A stretch of 64,000 nucleotides of DNA from SCTD01 sp963784675 (GTDB taxonomy: Bacteria; Actinomycetota; Actinomycetes; Mycobacteriales; SCTD01), in NCBI GenBank assembly GCA_963784675.1, contig CAWASE010000019.1, forward strand, positions 124,001-188,000. The letters run 5' to 3'. Position 1 is the first letter of the stretch. Each line of letters begins with the position of its first letter. The notes beneath the pieces are model-generated. The model did no database searches and was not told the origin of the DNA. It saw only the letters and a program-made list of their open reading frames with translations. A program made the translations under genes and the position numbers. Positions 17,243-26,583 of the stretch are shown here, one piece after another.

Positions 17243-19471
17243 TCAGCTGCCGCTGCCGCGCTCGTTGGAGCCGCGCACCAGATCGTCCTGCAGGTCGCGG
17301 AACGGCTCGCCCTCGGCCGGCCGCTGCTCCCAGGAGCCGTCGGACGACAGCGCCCAGTGCCGCGTGGTCGGGTCCATCGCCCGGTCCAGCAGGGCGTCGA
17401 TCTGGCGGCAGACCGCAGGGTCCTTCATCCGCACCAGGACCTCCACGCGCCGGTCGAGGTTGCGGTGCATCATGTCGGCGCTGCCGAGCCAGTGCTCGCT
17501 ACGACAGTCGCCGTCGTCGGCCCGCGCGGCCCCGAAGATCATGACCCGCGAGTGCTCCAGGAAGCGGCCGACGATGCTGCGGACCTGGATGTTCTCCGAC
17601 AGCCCGGGGACGCCGGGGCGCAGGGCGCAGATGCCACGCACGACGAGCTCGACCGGCACCCCGGCCCGGCTGGCGCGGTAGAGCGCGTCGATGACGGCCT
17701 CGTCGACGATGCTGTTGGCCTTGAGCCGCACCCGGCTGGCGCGTCCCTGCCGGGCCAGCTCGGCCTGCTCCTCGATGCGGGCCACCAGGCCCGAGCGGAC
17801 GCCGTGCGGCGCGACCATCAACCGCTGGTAGTCGGTCTGCCGGCTGTAGCCGGTCAAGGTGTTGAACAGGTCGGTCAGGTCCGCCCCGACCTCGGGGTCG
17901 GCGGTGAGCAGCCCGAGGTCTTCGTACATGCGGGCGGTCTTGGGGTTGTAGTTGCCGGTGCCGATGTGCATGTAGCGGCGGAGCTGGCCCTTCTCCTGCC
18001 GGACGACCAGCGACGTCTTGCAGTGCGTCTTGAGCCCGACCAGGCCGTACACGACGTGGCAGCCGGCCTTCTCCAGCGCGCGGGCCCACTTGATGTTGGC
18101 CTGCTCGTCGAAGCGAGCGGTGATCTCGACGAGCACCACGACCTGCTTGCCGGCCTTGGCGGCGTCGATCAGGGCGTCGACGACGGGGGAGTCGCCCGAC
18201 GTCCGGTAGAGGGTCTGCTTGATCGCGAGCACCGCGGGGTCGGCCGCCGCCTGCTCGATGAAGCGCTGCGTGCTGGTGGCGAACGAGTCGTAGGGGTGGT
18301 GCACGAGCACGTCGCCCTCGCGCAGGGCCGCGAAGACGTCGGCAGCCTGCTCGCCCTCGACCAGCCGCGGGTGGGTCGCCGGGACGAACGGCTCGTCCTT
18401 GAGGTCGGGCCGGTCGGCCTCGTACAGCTGCCACAGCGACGTGAGGTCGAGCAGCCCCGGCACCTGCACGACGTCGTCGGCGGTGATCTCCAGCTCGCGC
18501 ACCAGCAGGTCCAGGACGTGGTCGTCCATGTCCTCGCCGACCTCCAGGCGCACGGCCGGTCCGAACCGGCGTCGCGCGAGCTCACGCTCCAGCGCCTGCA
18601 ACAGGTCCTCGTCGCGGTCCTCCTCGACCTCGACGTCGGCGTTGCGGGTCACCCGGAAGGCGTGGTGGGCCATCACGTCCAGGCCCGGGAACAGCTGTTG
18701 CAGGTGGGCGCCGATGAGCTCTTCCAGCGGCAGGTGCCCCAGCGAGGTGTCCGTCGGGTCGACCGGCACGAACCGCTTGACGTTGTTCGGGACCTTCACC
18801 CGCGCGAAGTGCTCGGTCCCGGTGGCGGGCTCGCGCACCAGGACCGCGAGGTTCAGCGACAGCCCGCTGATGTACGGGAACGGGTGAGCAGGATCGACGG
18901 CCAGCGGCGTCAGGACGGGGAACACCTGGCTGCGGAAGTAGTCGTGCAGGGGCGACTGCCGCTCGGCGGGCAGGTCGCGCCAGAGCACGATCCGCAGACC
19001 CTGCTCCGCCAACGCCGGCCGGACGTCGGACAGGAAAGCCGTGGCGTGGGCCGCCGCGAGCTCACGGGCCCGTTCGGAGATGCGCTTGAGCTGCTCGCGC
19101 GTCCCGAGCCCGTCGGCGCTGCGCAGACCCAGCCCGGTGCTCTGGCGGCGCTTGAGCCCGGCCACGCGCACCATGTAGAACTCGTCGAGGTTGCTGGCGA
19201 AGATGGCCAGGAACTTGGCGCGTTCGAGCAACGGCGTCGATCGGTCCTCGGCCAGAGCCAGCACGCGGGCGTTGAAGTCGAGCCAGGACACCTCGCGGTT
19301 GAGGAAGCGGTCCTCCGGCAGGGACGCGTCGGCCCGGCTCCCGGTGGCCAGGACCGGCGCCCCCGCGTACGGCGGGGCGACCGGCTCCAGCATCGAGGTG
19401 TCCCTCCCCTCGGCGGGGACGTCGCGGACAGGACGCACCCGGCCCGCGCCCACGTCGGTGTCGCTGCTCAT
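17243..19471 (-). CDS. ppk: polyphosphate kinase 1
   Basis: Makes polyphosphate from ATP, reversibly. The 742-residue protein has the four PPK1 domains: N-terminal helical part starting FLNREVSWLDFNARVL, head domain, and two PLD-like catalytic domains with the phospho-His in MHIGTGNYNPKTARMY and Arg-rich phosphate sites. The ATG at 19471 is chosen because upstream residues are not family-like. That ATG overlaps the stop of a three-codon ORF (ATG GTG CGA TGA, 19479-19468) preceded by GAGG, so coupling is possible. It starts 8 nt after... the mutT1 gene lies just downstream on the same strand and may be co-transcribed. Confidence 0.95.
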   Translation of the reverse strand: MSSDTDVGAGRVRPVRDVPAEGRDTSMLEPVAPPYAGAPVLATGSRADASLPEDRFLNREVSWLDFNARVLALAEDRSTPLLERAKFLAIFASNLDEFYMVRVAGLKRRQSTGLGLRSADGLGTREQLKRISERARELAAAHATAFLSDVRPALAEQGLRIVLWRDLPAERQSPLHDYFRSQVFPVLTPLAVDPAHPFPYISGLSLNLAVLVREPATGTEHFARVKVPNNVKRFVPVDPTDTSLGHLPLEELIGAHLQQLFPGLDVMAHHAFRVTRNADVEVEEDRDEDLLQALERELARRRFGPAVRLEVGEDMDDHVLDLLVRELEITADDVVQVPGLLDLTSLWQLYEADRPDLKDEPFVPATHPRLVEGEQAADVFAALREGDVLVHHPYDSFATSTQRFIEQAAADPAVLAIKQTLYRTSGDSPVVDALIDAAKAGKQVVVLVEITARFDEQANIKWARALEKAGCHVVYGLVGLKTHCKTSLVVRQEKGQLRRYMHIGTGNYNPKTARMYEDLGLLTADPEVGADLTDLFNTLTGYSRQTDYQRLMVAPHGVRSGLVARIEEQAELARQGRASRVRLKANSIVDEAVIDALYRASRAGVPVELVVRGICALRPGVPGLSENIQVRSIVGRFLEHSRVMIFGAARADDGDCRSEHWLGSADMMHRNLDRRVEVLVRMKDPAVCRQIDALLDRAMDPTTRHWALSSDGSWEQRPAEGEPFRDLQDDLVRGSNERGSGS

Positions 19472-19517
19472 CGCACCATCGTGCACCTCGCAGATGAACG
19501 ACGGCGGACGAGCGCGC

Positions 19518-20186
19518 TCAGCGCAGCCCGGCGCAGGCGGCTCGGGTCTGCGGACCCACGCCGAGCCGGAGCGCACGGTGCAGGTCCTCGGGGGTGTCGA
19601 CGTCCTGCCGCAGGGCCGGTGTGCCGGGCAGCTCGACGGCCCCCGAGGCGAGGTGCCGCGCGCGGGACGAGGGCCCGAACTGCGGGTCGAGCGCGCTCCC
19701 GGCTGCGGCGGCCAGCAGAGTGGTCCCGCGGGCGTCGGTGTCGGCGACGAAGCCGCGCAGGGTGACCGCTTGCAGGACCTGGCTCAGATCGGCGGCCCGC
19801 AGCGCGGGCAGGTCGCTGCTCACCGTCGCGACCCCGCACGGTCCGAGGGACGCGCGCAGCAGGTCTGCGCCGTGCGCGAGCGCAGCGTTGAGGCCGGCGT
19901 CCGGCTCGTCCGGGACGACCAGCGCCCCGAGCAGCGCCAGCGCGTGGGCGGCGACCGGGTCGTCGGTGACCGCGAGCACCCGGACGACCTCGGGGCAACG
20001 CACCGCCTCCAGCACGACGTCGCAGGCGAACGCCAGCGCGAGCGCCTCCCGCTGCGCAGCGCCGAACGCCGCCAGCCGCGACTTGGCCACGGCCAGCCGC
20101 TTGACCGGTACGACGACGGCCCACGCGCCGACCCCGTTCGCGACACCGGTCGACCCGGCGGAGGTCGGAGCATCATCGGGTGGCAC
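19518..20186 (-). CDS. cofC: 2-phospho-L-lactate / phosphoenolpyruvate guanylyltransferase (F420 synthesis)
   Basis: A 222-residue nucleotidyltransferase. The N-terminal VVVPVKRLAVAKSRLA loop binds GTP; VATVSSDLPALRAADL carries the metal Asp; RALRLGVGPQTRA closes the C-terminus. CofC/FbiD joins GMP to a three-carbon acid in coenzyme F420 synthesis; in actinobacteria the substrate is probably phosphoenolpyruvate, giving the name FbiD. The location between ppk and gpsA matches mycobacterial Rv2983. The start is GTG at 20186. Other F420 genes are not in this window. Confidence 0.85.
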   Translation of the reverse strand: MPPDDAPTSAGSTGVANGVGAWAVVVPVKRLAVAKSRLAAFGAAQREALALAFACDVVLEAVRCPEVVRVLAVTDDPVAAHALALLGALVVPDEPDAGLNAALAHGADLLRASLGPCGVATVSSDLPALRAADLSQVLQAVTLRGFVADTDARGTTLLAAAAGSALDPQFGPSSRARHLASGAVELPGTPALRQDVDTPEDLHRALRLGVGPQTRAACAGLR

Positions 20187-20236
20187 GACGTGGGAGTCTC
20201 GCAGGCGGCTGACCGGAGCCGGTGGAGGAGGGTGTC

Positions 20237-20986
20237 GTGCGCAGAGAAGGCAGGGTCGGACCCTGGATGGGTTTTGCCGTCGCGATCCTCAAGCCGGCCT
20301 GTCTGCTGTTCACCCGCAAGACCACCTCCGGGGTGCCGCTGCCGTCCGGGGGCGTCATCCTGGCGGTGAACCACATCTCCCACGCCGACCCGATCGTCGT
20401 GTCGGACTTCGTGCTCTACGACGCCCGTCGGGTCCCTCGCTTCATGGCCAAGAGCACGCTGTTCCGCGGGAACGGCCTGGTGGCGCGGGTGATGCGCGGC
20501 GCGGACCAGATCCCGGTCGTCCGCAACGCTCCCGACGCCAGCCGGGCGCTGGACGCCGCTGTCGAGGCGCTGGCCCGCGGCGAGCTCATCGTCATCTACC
20601 CGGAGGGCACGGTGAGCCGGGACCCGCAGAAGTGGCCGATGCGGGCGCGGACGGGGGTCGCGCGGCTCGCCCTGCTGTCCGGCGCACCGGTGATCCCGTT
20701 GGCGCAGTGGGGCGCGCAGGAGATCCTGGACACCTATCGCACCAAGGGGTTCCACCCGCTGCCGCGCCATGCGGTCCAGCTGCGGTCCGGTCCCCCCGTC
20801 GACCTCACCGCGTGGGTGGGTCGCGAGCTGACCGGCGAGGTGCTGCGCGCTGCCACGGAGGCGGTGATGGACGCCATCACCGACGAGCTCGAGGTGTTGC
20901 GCGGCTCCGCGGCGCCGACCGAGCGGTTCGATCGCGACGCGGCGCGCACCGCGGACCAGCAGCAGCAGCACCGCCGGTCGGCGTGA
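20237..20986 (+). CDS. lysophospholipid acyltransferase (PlsC-like)
   Basis: A 249-residue 1-acylglycerol-3-phosphate acyltransferase-type protein. NHISHADP near residue 48 is the NHx4D catalytic motif, and VIYPEGTVS is the substrate-binding PEG motif. An N-terminal hydrophobic stretch (WMGFAVAILKPACLLF) suggests membrane attachment. The GTG at 20237 is preferred over the in-frame GTG at 20222 because GGAGG (20224-20228) sits 8 nt before it. It overlaps gpsA by 4 nt, so acylation and glycerol-3-phosphate supply are in one operon. Confidence 0.85.
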   Translation: MRREGRVGPWMGFAVAILKPACLLFTRKTTSGVPLPSGGVILAVNHISHADPIVVSDFVLYDARRVPRFMAKSTLFRGNGLVARVMRGADQIPVVRNAPDASRALDAAVEALARGELIVIYPEGTVSRDPQKWPMRARTGVARLALLSGAPVIPLAQWGAQEILDTYRTKGFHPLPRHAVQLRSGPPVDLTAWVGRELTGEVLRAATEAVMDAITDELEVLRGSAAPTERFDRDAARTADQQQQHRRSA

Positions 20987-22002
20987 GCCCGACGCCCGCG
21001 GCGGGTGCGCTGCGCGTCGCCGTCCTCGGTTCCGGCTCGTGGGGGACCGCCTTCGGGAAGGTCCTGGCCGACGCGGGCAGCGACGTCGTGCTCTGGGCGC
21101 GGCGTCCCGAGCTGGCCGAGGCCGTCTGCCGGACGCACGAGAACGCCGACTACCTGCCGGGGATCGCGCTGCCGCCTCGGCTGACGGCGACCAGCGACGT
21201 CGCCGCGGCCGTCGACGGCGCCGACGTGGTCGTGCTGGCGGTGCCGTCGCAGAGCCTGCGCGAGAACCTCGGCGATCTGGCCGGTCTGCTCACCGGCGGC
21301 AGCCTGCTCGTCAGCCTCATGAAGGGGGTCGAGCTGGGCACGACCAAGCGGATGAGCGAGGTCGTCTGCGAGGTGGCCGAGGTCGATCCTGACCGCGTCC
21401 TGGTCGTCACCGGGCCCAACCTCGCCAAGGAGATCGCGGCCGGGCAGCCGGCCGCGAGCGTCGTCGCCTGCACCGACGTCGCCAACGCCGAACGGCTCCA
21501 GCAGGCGTGCACGACCCGGTACTTCCGGCCGTACACGAACGTCGACGTCGTCGGGTGCGAGCTCGGTGGTGCGGTGAAGAACGTCATCGCCCTGGCGACC
21601 GGGATGGCTGAGGGGATGGGCTTCGGGGACAACACCAAGGCCTCGCTCATCACCCGCGGGCTGGCCGAGACGGCCCGGCTCGGCGCAGCCCTGGGCGCCG
21701 ACCCCATGACGTTCTCCGGCCTGGCCGGTCTCGGCGACCTCGTCGCCACCTGCACCTCGCCGTTGTCGCGCAACCGCACGTTCGGCGAGCGGCTGGGCCG
21801 TGGCGAGGTGCTGGCAGACATCCTGGCGGCGAAGCAGCAGACTGCGGAGGGCGTCAAGTCCTGCCGCTCGATCCTGGACCTCGCCCGCAAGCACGACGTC
21901 TCGATGCCGATCACCGAGCACGTGGTGCAGGTCGTCCATGACGGCATGACCCCCGCAGACATGCTGCGGGGCCTGATGGGACGGGAGACCCGCAGCGAAT
22001 GA
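20983..22002 (+). CDS. gpsA: glycerol-3-phosphate dehydrogenase [NAD(P)+]
   Basis: Reduces dihydroxyacetone phosphate to sn-glycerol-3-phosphate for phospholipid synthesis. The 339-residue protein has the N-terminal Rossmann motif VLGSGSWGTAFGKVLA, VTGPNLAKEIAAGQP, and the catalytic Lys in GCELGGAVKNVIALATG. The GTG overlaps the acyltransferase stop by 4 nt (GTGA). The product feeds the acyltransferase family encoded just upstream. Confidence 0.95.
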   Translation: MSPTPAAGALRVAVLGSGSWGTAFGKVLADAGSDVVLWARRPELAEAVCRTHENADYLPGIALPPRLTATSDVAAAVDGADVVVLAVPSQSLRENLGDLAGLLTGGSLLVSLMKGVELGTTKRMSEVVCEVAEVDPDRVLVVTGPNLAKEIAAGQPAASVVACTDVANAERLQQACTTRYFRPYTNVDVVGCELGGAVKNVIALATGMAEGMGFGDNTKASLITRGLAETARLGAALGADPMTFSGLAGLGDLVATCTSPLSRNRTFGERLGRGEVLADILAAKQQTAEGVKSCRSILDLARKHDVSMPITEHVVQVVHDGMTPADMLRGLMGRETRSE

Positions 22003-22026
22003 CTCCGAGCGCATGACGGTGACCGC

Positions 22027-23256
22027 ATGAGCAGCCACGAGCAGGACCGCCGGCGCGGCCTCGGCCAGGCCACCCGGGCCGTGCACGCGCCCGTGGCTCC
22101 GGCCCTGGACCAGCAGCCGCTGGGCCTGCCGGTCCACCGCACCGCGGCCTTCCGCTTCCAGACGGCGCAGGAGTACGCCGACCTGCTCGCCGGCACCCGC
22201 CAGGGCTACTCCTACAGCCGCGTCGACAACCCCACGGCGGACGCCTTCGCGGCGGCGGTGGCGGACCTGGAGGGGGTCGGTCTGGACACCCCTGTGACCG
22301 CGCAGCCCTTCACGTCGGGGATGGCAGCGATCTCGACCGTGCTGATGACCCTCACCGGCGCCGGCACGCACGTCGTCGCGCCGCGCGAGGTCTACGGCGG
22401 CACCTACGGACTCCTGGTCTCGGTGCTGGCCCGGTTCGGCGTGACGACGTCCTTCGTCGACACGACCGACCTGGACGCGGTGCGGGCCGCGATCACCCCG
22501 CAGACCCGCGTCCTGTGGGGGGAGACGATCGCCAACCCGACCATGACCGTCGCGGACCTGCCGGGGCTCGCCTCGGTGGCCCGGGAGGCGGGCATCGCCT
22601 TCGTCGTCGACTCCACGTTCGCCAGCCCGGCGGTCTGCCGGCCGCTGGAGCACGGCGCCGACCTGGTCGTGCACTCGGCGACGAAGTACCTCGGCGGTCA
22701 CAGCGACGCCACCGGCGGCGTGGTCGTCGGCGAGCCCGGTCTGCTCGCGCGGGTGCGCAAGGACCGGATCGACCTCGGCGGGGCCCTGGCCCCGGACGAA
22801 GCGTTCCTGCTGCACCGCGGTCTGTCGACCCTGCCGCTGCGGATGGAGCGGCACTCGGCCAGCGCCCTGGCGGTCGCGATCGGGCTGGCGGAGCACCCGG
22901 CGGTCGCCAGCGTCGACTACCCGGGCCTGCCCGAGCACCGCAGCCACGGGCTGGCCGGCAAGCTCTTCGACCAGGGCCGCTTCGGCGGGATGCTCACCGT
23001 GACCCCGCGCGGCGGCCGGGCCGCCGGCATGGCGCTGTGCGACGCGCTGCGGCTCGTCACCATCGCCACGTCGCTCGCCGGCACCCACTCCAAGGTCAGC
23101 CACGTCGCGAGCACGACCCACCGTCAGCTCGACGACGAGGCGTTGCGGGCAGCGGGCATCGACGCCGCCGCCGTGCGCCTGTCGGTCGGGCTGGAGGACC
23201 CTGCCGACCTGCTGGAGGACCTTCGTAAGGCCTTGGACACCTTGCCCCAGGTGTAG
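22027..23256 (+). CDS. trans-sulfuration PLP enzyme (cystathionine gamma-synthase/lyase family)
   Basis: A 409-residue Cys/Met-metabolism PLP enzyme. The PLP lysine is in HSATKYLGGHSDATGG, with YSYSRVDNPT near residue 60 and FTSGMAAISTVLMTL forming the cofactor pocket. Family members include MetB, MetC, CTH and methionine gamma-lyase; the exact reaction cannot be assigned from sequence alone. It follows gpsA by 24 nt and precedes a flavoprotein by 30 nt, in the same direction. Confidence 0.85.
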   Translation: MSSHEQDRRRGLGQATRAVHAPVAPALDQQPLGLPVHRTAAFRFQTAQEYADLLAGTRQGYSYSRVDNPTADAFAAAVADLEGVGLDTPVTAQPFTSGMAAISTVLMTLTGAGTHVVAPREVYGGTYGLLVSVLARFGVTTSFVDTTDLDAVRAAITPQTRVLWGETIANPTMTVADLPGLASVAREAGIAFVVDSTFASPAVCRPLEHGADLVVHSATKYLGGHSDATGGVVVGEPGLLARVRKDRIDLGGALAPDEAFLLHRGLSTLPLRMERHSASALAVAIGLAEHPAVASVDYPGLPEHRSHGLAGKLFDQGRFGGMLTVTPRGGRAAGMALCDALRLVTIATSLAGTHSKVSHVASTTHRQLDDEALRAAGIDAAAVRLSVGLEDPADLLEDLRKALDTLPQV

Positions 23257-23286
23257 CGCCACCTGCCGCCGGTCAGGACGACAGGC

Positions 23287-24678
23287 ATGACGCAGACGTT
23301 CGACGTGGTGGTGCTCGGGGCCGGCTCGGCGGGGGAGGCGATCGCCGGCGCGCTCGCCGACGCGGGCCGCTCGGTCGCGCTCGTCGAAGCGTTGCGGGTC
23401 GGTGGCGAGTGCCCCTACGTCGCGTGCATGCCGAGCAAGGCCATGCTGCGCAGCGCGCAGGCGAGGTCGGAGGCCGGGCAGCTGGCGGCCCTGGCCGGCA
23501 CCGCGGTCCCTCAGCAGCTGGACGACGACGTCGCGGCGTTCGGCGCCGCCACCGAGCGCCGCGACGAGATCGCCGAGCACCGTGACGACTCCTCCTCCGC
23601 CCGCGACCTGACCGGGCGGGGGGTGACGCTGGTGCGCGGCCGCGGCCGGATCACCGCCCCCGGCACCGTCACCGTCGACGGCGGACAGGAGCTCGGCTAT
23701 GCCGACCTGGTGCTGGCGACCGGTTCGGTCCCGGTGCGGCCGGACATCCCCGGCCTGGACCAGGTGCCGACCTGGACCAGCGACGAGGCGCTGTCGGCAC
23801 GCCAGCGGCCCGACTCGCTGCTCGTCATGGGGGGAGGACCGGTCGGCTGCGAGCTCGCGCAGGTGCACGCCCGCTTCGGCGTCGTGACCACCCTCGTCGA
23901 GTCGGGGCCGCAGGTGGCCGGCAAGGAAGAGCCGAGCATCGCGGCGCTGCTGGGCCAGGCCCTGCGCGAGGACGGCATCGACCTGCGGCTCGGCGTCGAG
24001 GTCGAGCGGGCCGAGCTGACCGACGGCGGGCTGGCGTGCCTGCACCTGTCGGACGGCAGCAGGGTCGAGGCGGCGCGGGTGCTCGTCGCCGTCGGAAGGC
24101 GGCCGACCGTCGACGACCTCGGGCTGGACGTGCTGGGCATCGCGCCCGACGACGCCGGAGCGGTCGAGGTGGACGAGCACTGTCGGGTGGTCGGGCACGA
24201 GCACGTCTGGGCCGCGGGCGACCTGACCGGGATCGCACCGTTCACCCACACCGCCAACTATCAGGCCCGGGTCGTGAGCGAGAACCTGCTCGGACGCGAG
24301 CGCACCGCCGACTACCGGGCCGTCCCCCGGGCCGTCTACACCCAGCCTGCCGTCGCCAGCGTCGGTCTGGCGCAGCAGGAGGCCGGCGAGCAGGGCATCG
24401 ACGCGATCACCGCCGTCATGGACCTGTCCGAGGTTGCCCGGGCCTCCACCGAGGGCGCCGGCGGTGGACGGCTGGTGCTGACGGCCGATCGTTCGAGGGG
24501 CGTGCTGATCGGCGCCGCCGCGATCGGTCCGCACGCCGACGAGTGGTTGTCGGAGGCCGTCCTGGCCATCCGCGCGCAGGTGCCGCTCGCCGTGCTGGCC
24601 GACGTCATCCACGCTTTCCCGACCTTCGGCGAAGCCTATGAGCCGCCGCTGCGGGAGCTGGCGGGCAAGACTGGATGA
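23287..24678 (+). CDS. pyridine nucleotide-disulfide oxidoreductase
   Basis: A 463-residue two-dinucleotide-domain flavoprotein. FAD site VVLGAGSAGEAIAGAL at the N-terminus; redox pair in GGECPYVACMPSKAML (C-x4-C, as in dihydrolipoamide dehydrogenase and mercuric reductase); NAD(P) motif GGGPVGCELA; FAD site VWAAGDLTGIAPFTHTA; dimerisation domain at the C-terminus. The C-terminal His-Glu pair typical of lipoamide dehydrogenase is not obvious (ending FPTFGEAYEPPLREL), so an unknown quinone or disulfide reductase role is more likely. It overlaps the next gene by 4 nt. Confidence 0.85.
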   Translation: MTQTFDVVVLGAGSAGEAIAGALADAGRSVALVEALRVGGECPYVACMPSKAMLRSAQARSEAGQLAALAGTAVPQQLDDDVAAFGAATERRDEIAEHRDDSSSARDLTGRGVTLVRGRGRITAPGTVTVDGGQELGYADLVLATGSVPVRPDIPGLDQVPTWTSDEALSARQRPDSLLVMGGGPVGCELAQVHARFGVVTTLVESGPQVAGKEEPSIAALLGQALREDGIDLRLGVEVERAELTDGGLACLHLSDGSRVEAARVLVAVGRRPTVDDLGLDVLGIAPDDAGAVEVDEHCRVVGHEHVWAAGDLTGIAPFTHTANYQARVVSENLLGRERTADYRAVPRAVYTQPAVASVGLAQQEAGEQGIDAITAVMDLSEVARASTEGAGGGRLVLTADRSRGVLIGAAAIGPHADEWLSEAVLAIRAQVPLAVLADVIHAFPTFGEAYEPPLRELAGKTG

Positions 24679-26511
24679 CCGGTCCCACGACGCCCTCTGT
24701 ACACGCTCCGCCGATCGCCGCGCACCGCCTGCTCGGCGACGGCTCGGCGACCGCGCTGCTGCGTCCGGGCGGCGAGGTCGACTGGTGGTGCGCGCCGTCG
24801 ATGGACAGCCCGCCGCTGCTCTGGTCGCTGCTGGACGCCGAGGGCGCGGCGGCGACGTGGTGCGACCTGCGCTCCTCGACGTCCTCGGGGCGCGCCGCCG
24901 GCCCGGTGCTGCACACCGTCCTGCACGGGGCGGCAGGTCAGATCGAGTGCCGCGACGCGCTGCACTGCGACGACGACCGCGGCTCCTCGCTGATCCGGCT
25001 CGTCCGTGGGCTGGACGAGGACCTCGACCTGTGGCACGAGGTGTCGCTCGGCGGCTTCGACCAACCGTGGGCGCGGTGGGACGGGACCACCGCCCGGATC
25101 GACGACCTCGAGATCCGCGTGCTGGGCGGCACCTCCACGGCGGACGGTCGTCGACTGCGCACGCGGGTGAGCGCCCCGCAGGGCGAGTGGGCTGCGCTGG
25201 TGGTGACCCTGGACCCCGATCGCACCGCGGACGTCGCGACCCTGCAGGCGCACCTGGCGCAGGCCGAGCGCGAGGACGAGGCGCTGCTGGCCCGTGCGCG
25301 GCTGCCGAAGGTGGCGCCGCACCGCGCGCAGGACGCGCTACGGGTGCTGCGGTTGTGCACCTTCGCCGCCACCGGCGCGGTCGTGGCGGCGCCCACGACG
25401 TCGCTGCCGGAGGCGCCCGGCCACGACCGGCAGTTCGACTACCGCTTCACCTGGCTGCGGGACGCGTCGCTGGCGGTCTCGGTCGCCGCGCTGCTGGGCC
25501 GGACGGACTTCGCCGAGGACTATCTCGACTTCGTGCTGCGCCAGACCCAGGACCGGCGGCTGCCGAGCGGTCCGATGACCGACGTGCGCGGTGAGCAGGT
25601 GCCGGCCGAGCGTGAGGTGCAGGGCGTAACCGGCTGGGCGGGATCGCTCCCGGTGCGGGTCGGCAACGACGCGCGCGACCAGGTGCAGTACGACGCCCTC
25701 GGGTTGCTGGTGGAGGCTGTCTCGGTGCACCTGCAGTCCGGCGGCACGCTGCGGAGCGAGGTGTGGGACGTGGTGCGCGGCGTCGCCGACGAGCTGTCCG
25801 CGGACGGGCTGGAGCGCCAGACCTCCGGCATCTGGGAGCTGCGCGAGCCCGCCGACCTCGTCAGCGCCGACATCGGCATCTGGATCGCTCTGGACCGGGC
25901 GCTCTGGATCGCCCGGGGCTGGCGTCCGTGGACACGTCGGGCCGGCTGGGTGCGGGCCCGGGCGGCCGCCAAGCAACGGGTCGTGGACGCGTTGCTGCCC
26001 GGCGGCGGGCTGCCGCAGGCGTACGGCGGCGGTCCGCGCACGGCCGACGCCAGCGCCCTCATGGCCGTCGTCTTCCGGATGTTCGACCGGGACGACCCGC
26101 GCGGATCGGCCCTGGTGGACGCCACGCTGCGCGAGCTGGACTGCACACCCGTTCCTCTACCGCTACGAGCCCGGCGGCGACGACGGGTTCGGCGGCCGCG
26201 AGGGCGCCTTCCTGCCCGCCAGCTGGTGGGCGGTGTCCGCGCTCGCCGCCTGCGGTCGCCTGGACGAGGCCCGCGAGCGTGCCGAGGCGCTGGACCGCAC
26301 CCTGCCCGCGCTGCTGCCGGAGGAGATCGACCCCGAGAGCAGGCAGGGTCTCGGCAACGTCCCGCTGGTCTGGTCGCACATGGAGGCGGCCCGGGCGACG
26401 TACCTGCTCGACGCAGAGCGGTTCCGCCGGCGGTGGGGCACGGCCGGGCTCGTAGGACGGCAGTCGTTGCGCTGGGTCGTGGCCCGCGGGGCCGCAGCCG
26501 GGCGCCGCTAG
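24675..26511 (+). pseudogene. glycoside hydrolase family 15 protein (one frameshift)
   Basis: About 610 codons resembling GH15 glucoamylase/trehalase-type enzymes. Hallmarks are EVDWWCAPSMDSPPLL near residue 35, the YRFTWLRDAS catalytic-domain signature near residue 256 and the putative acid Glu in SGIWELREP. Near 26142 one base is in excess: before it the frame reads VDATLRELD, after it AHPFLYRYEPGGDDGFGGRE and on to ...VVARGAAAGRR at 26511. This is probably a sequence error, but a true lesion cannot be excluded. The ATG overlaps the flavoprotein stop (ATGA). The end of the gene forms the first unit of a 14-bp tandem repeat. Confidence 0.75.
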
Positions 26512-26574
26512 CCGGGCGCCGACAGCCGGGCGCCGATAGCCGACAGCCGGGCGCCGATAGCCGGGCGCCGATAG
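26498..26574 (+). repeat. 14-bp tandem repeat between GH15 gene and ddl
   Basis: The unit CCGGGCGCCGATAG occurs at 26498 (with the GH15 stop), 26512, 26526, a truncated copy CCGACAG at 26540, then 26547 and 26561. The final TAG plus following CCT makes the ddl -10 box. Confidence 0.9.
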
Positions 26575-26577
26575 CCT
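26572..26577 (+). promoter_or_regulatory. leaderless-type -10 of ddl
   Basis: TAGCCT followed by 6 nt and the ddl ATG. It is formed by the last tandem-repeat unit and flanking CCT. Confidence 0.45.
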
Positions 26578-26583
26578 GCGGCG

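Noticed and set aside
20734..24612. 1292-codon open frame antisense to gpsA, the trans-sulfuration gene and the flavoprotein gene
   Set aside because: It covers three clear genes on the other strand and its translation is Arg/His/Gly-rich without motifs.
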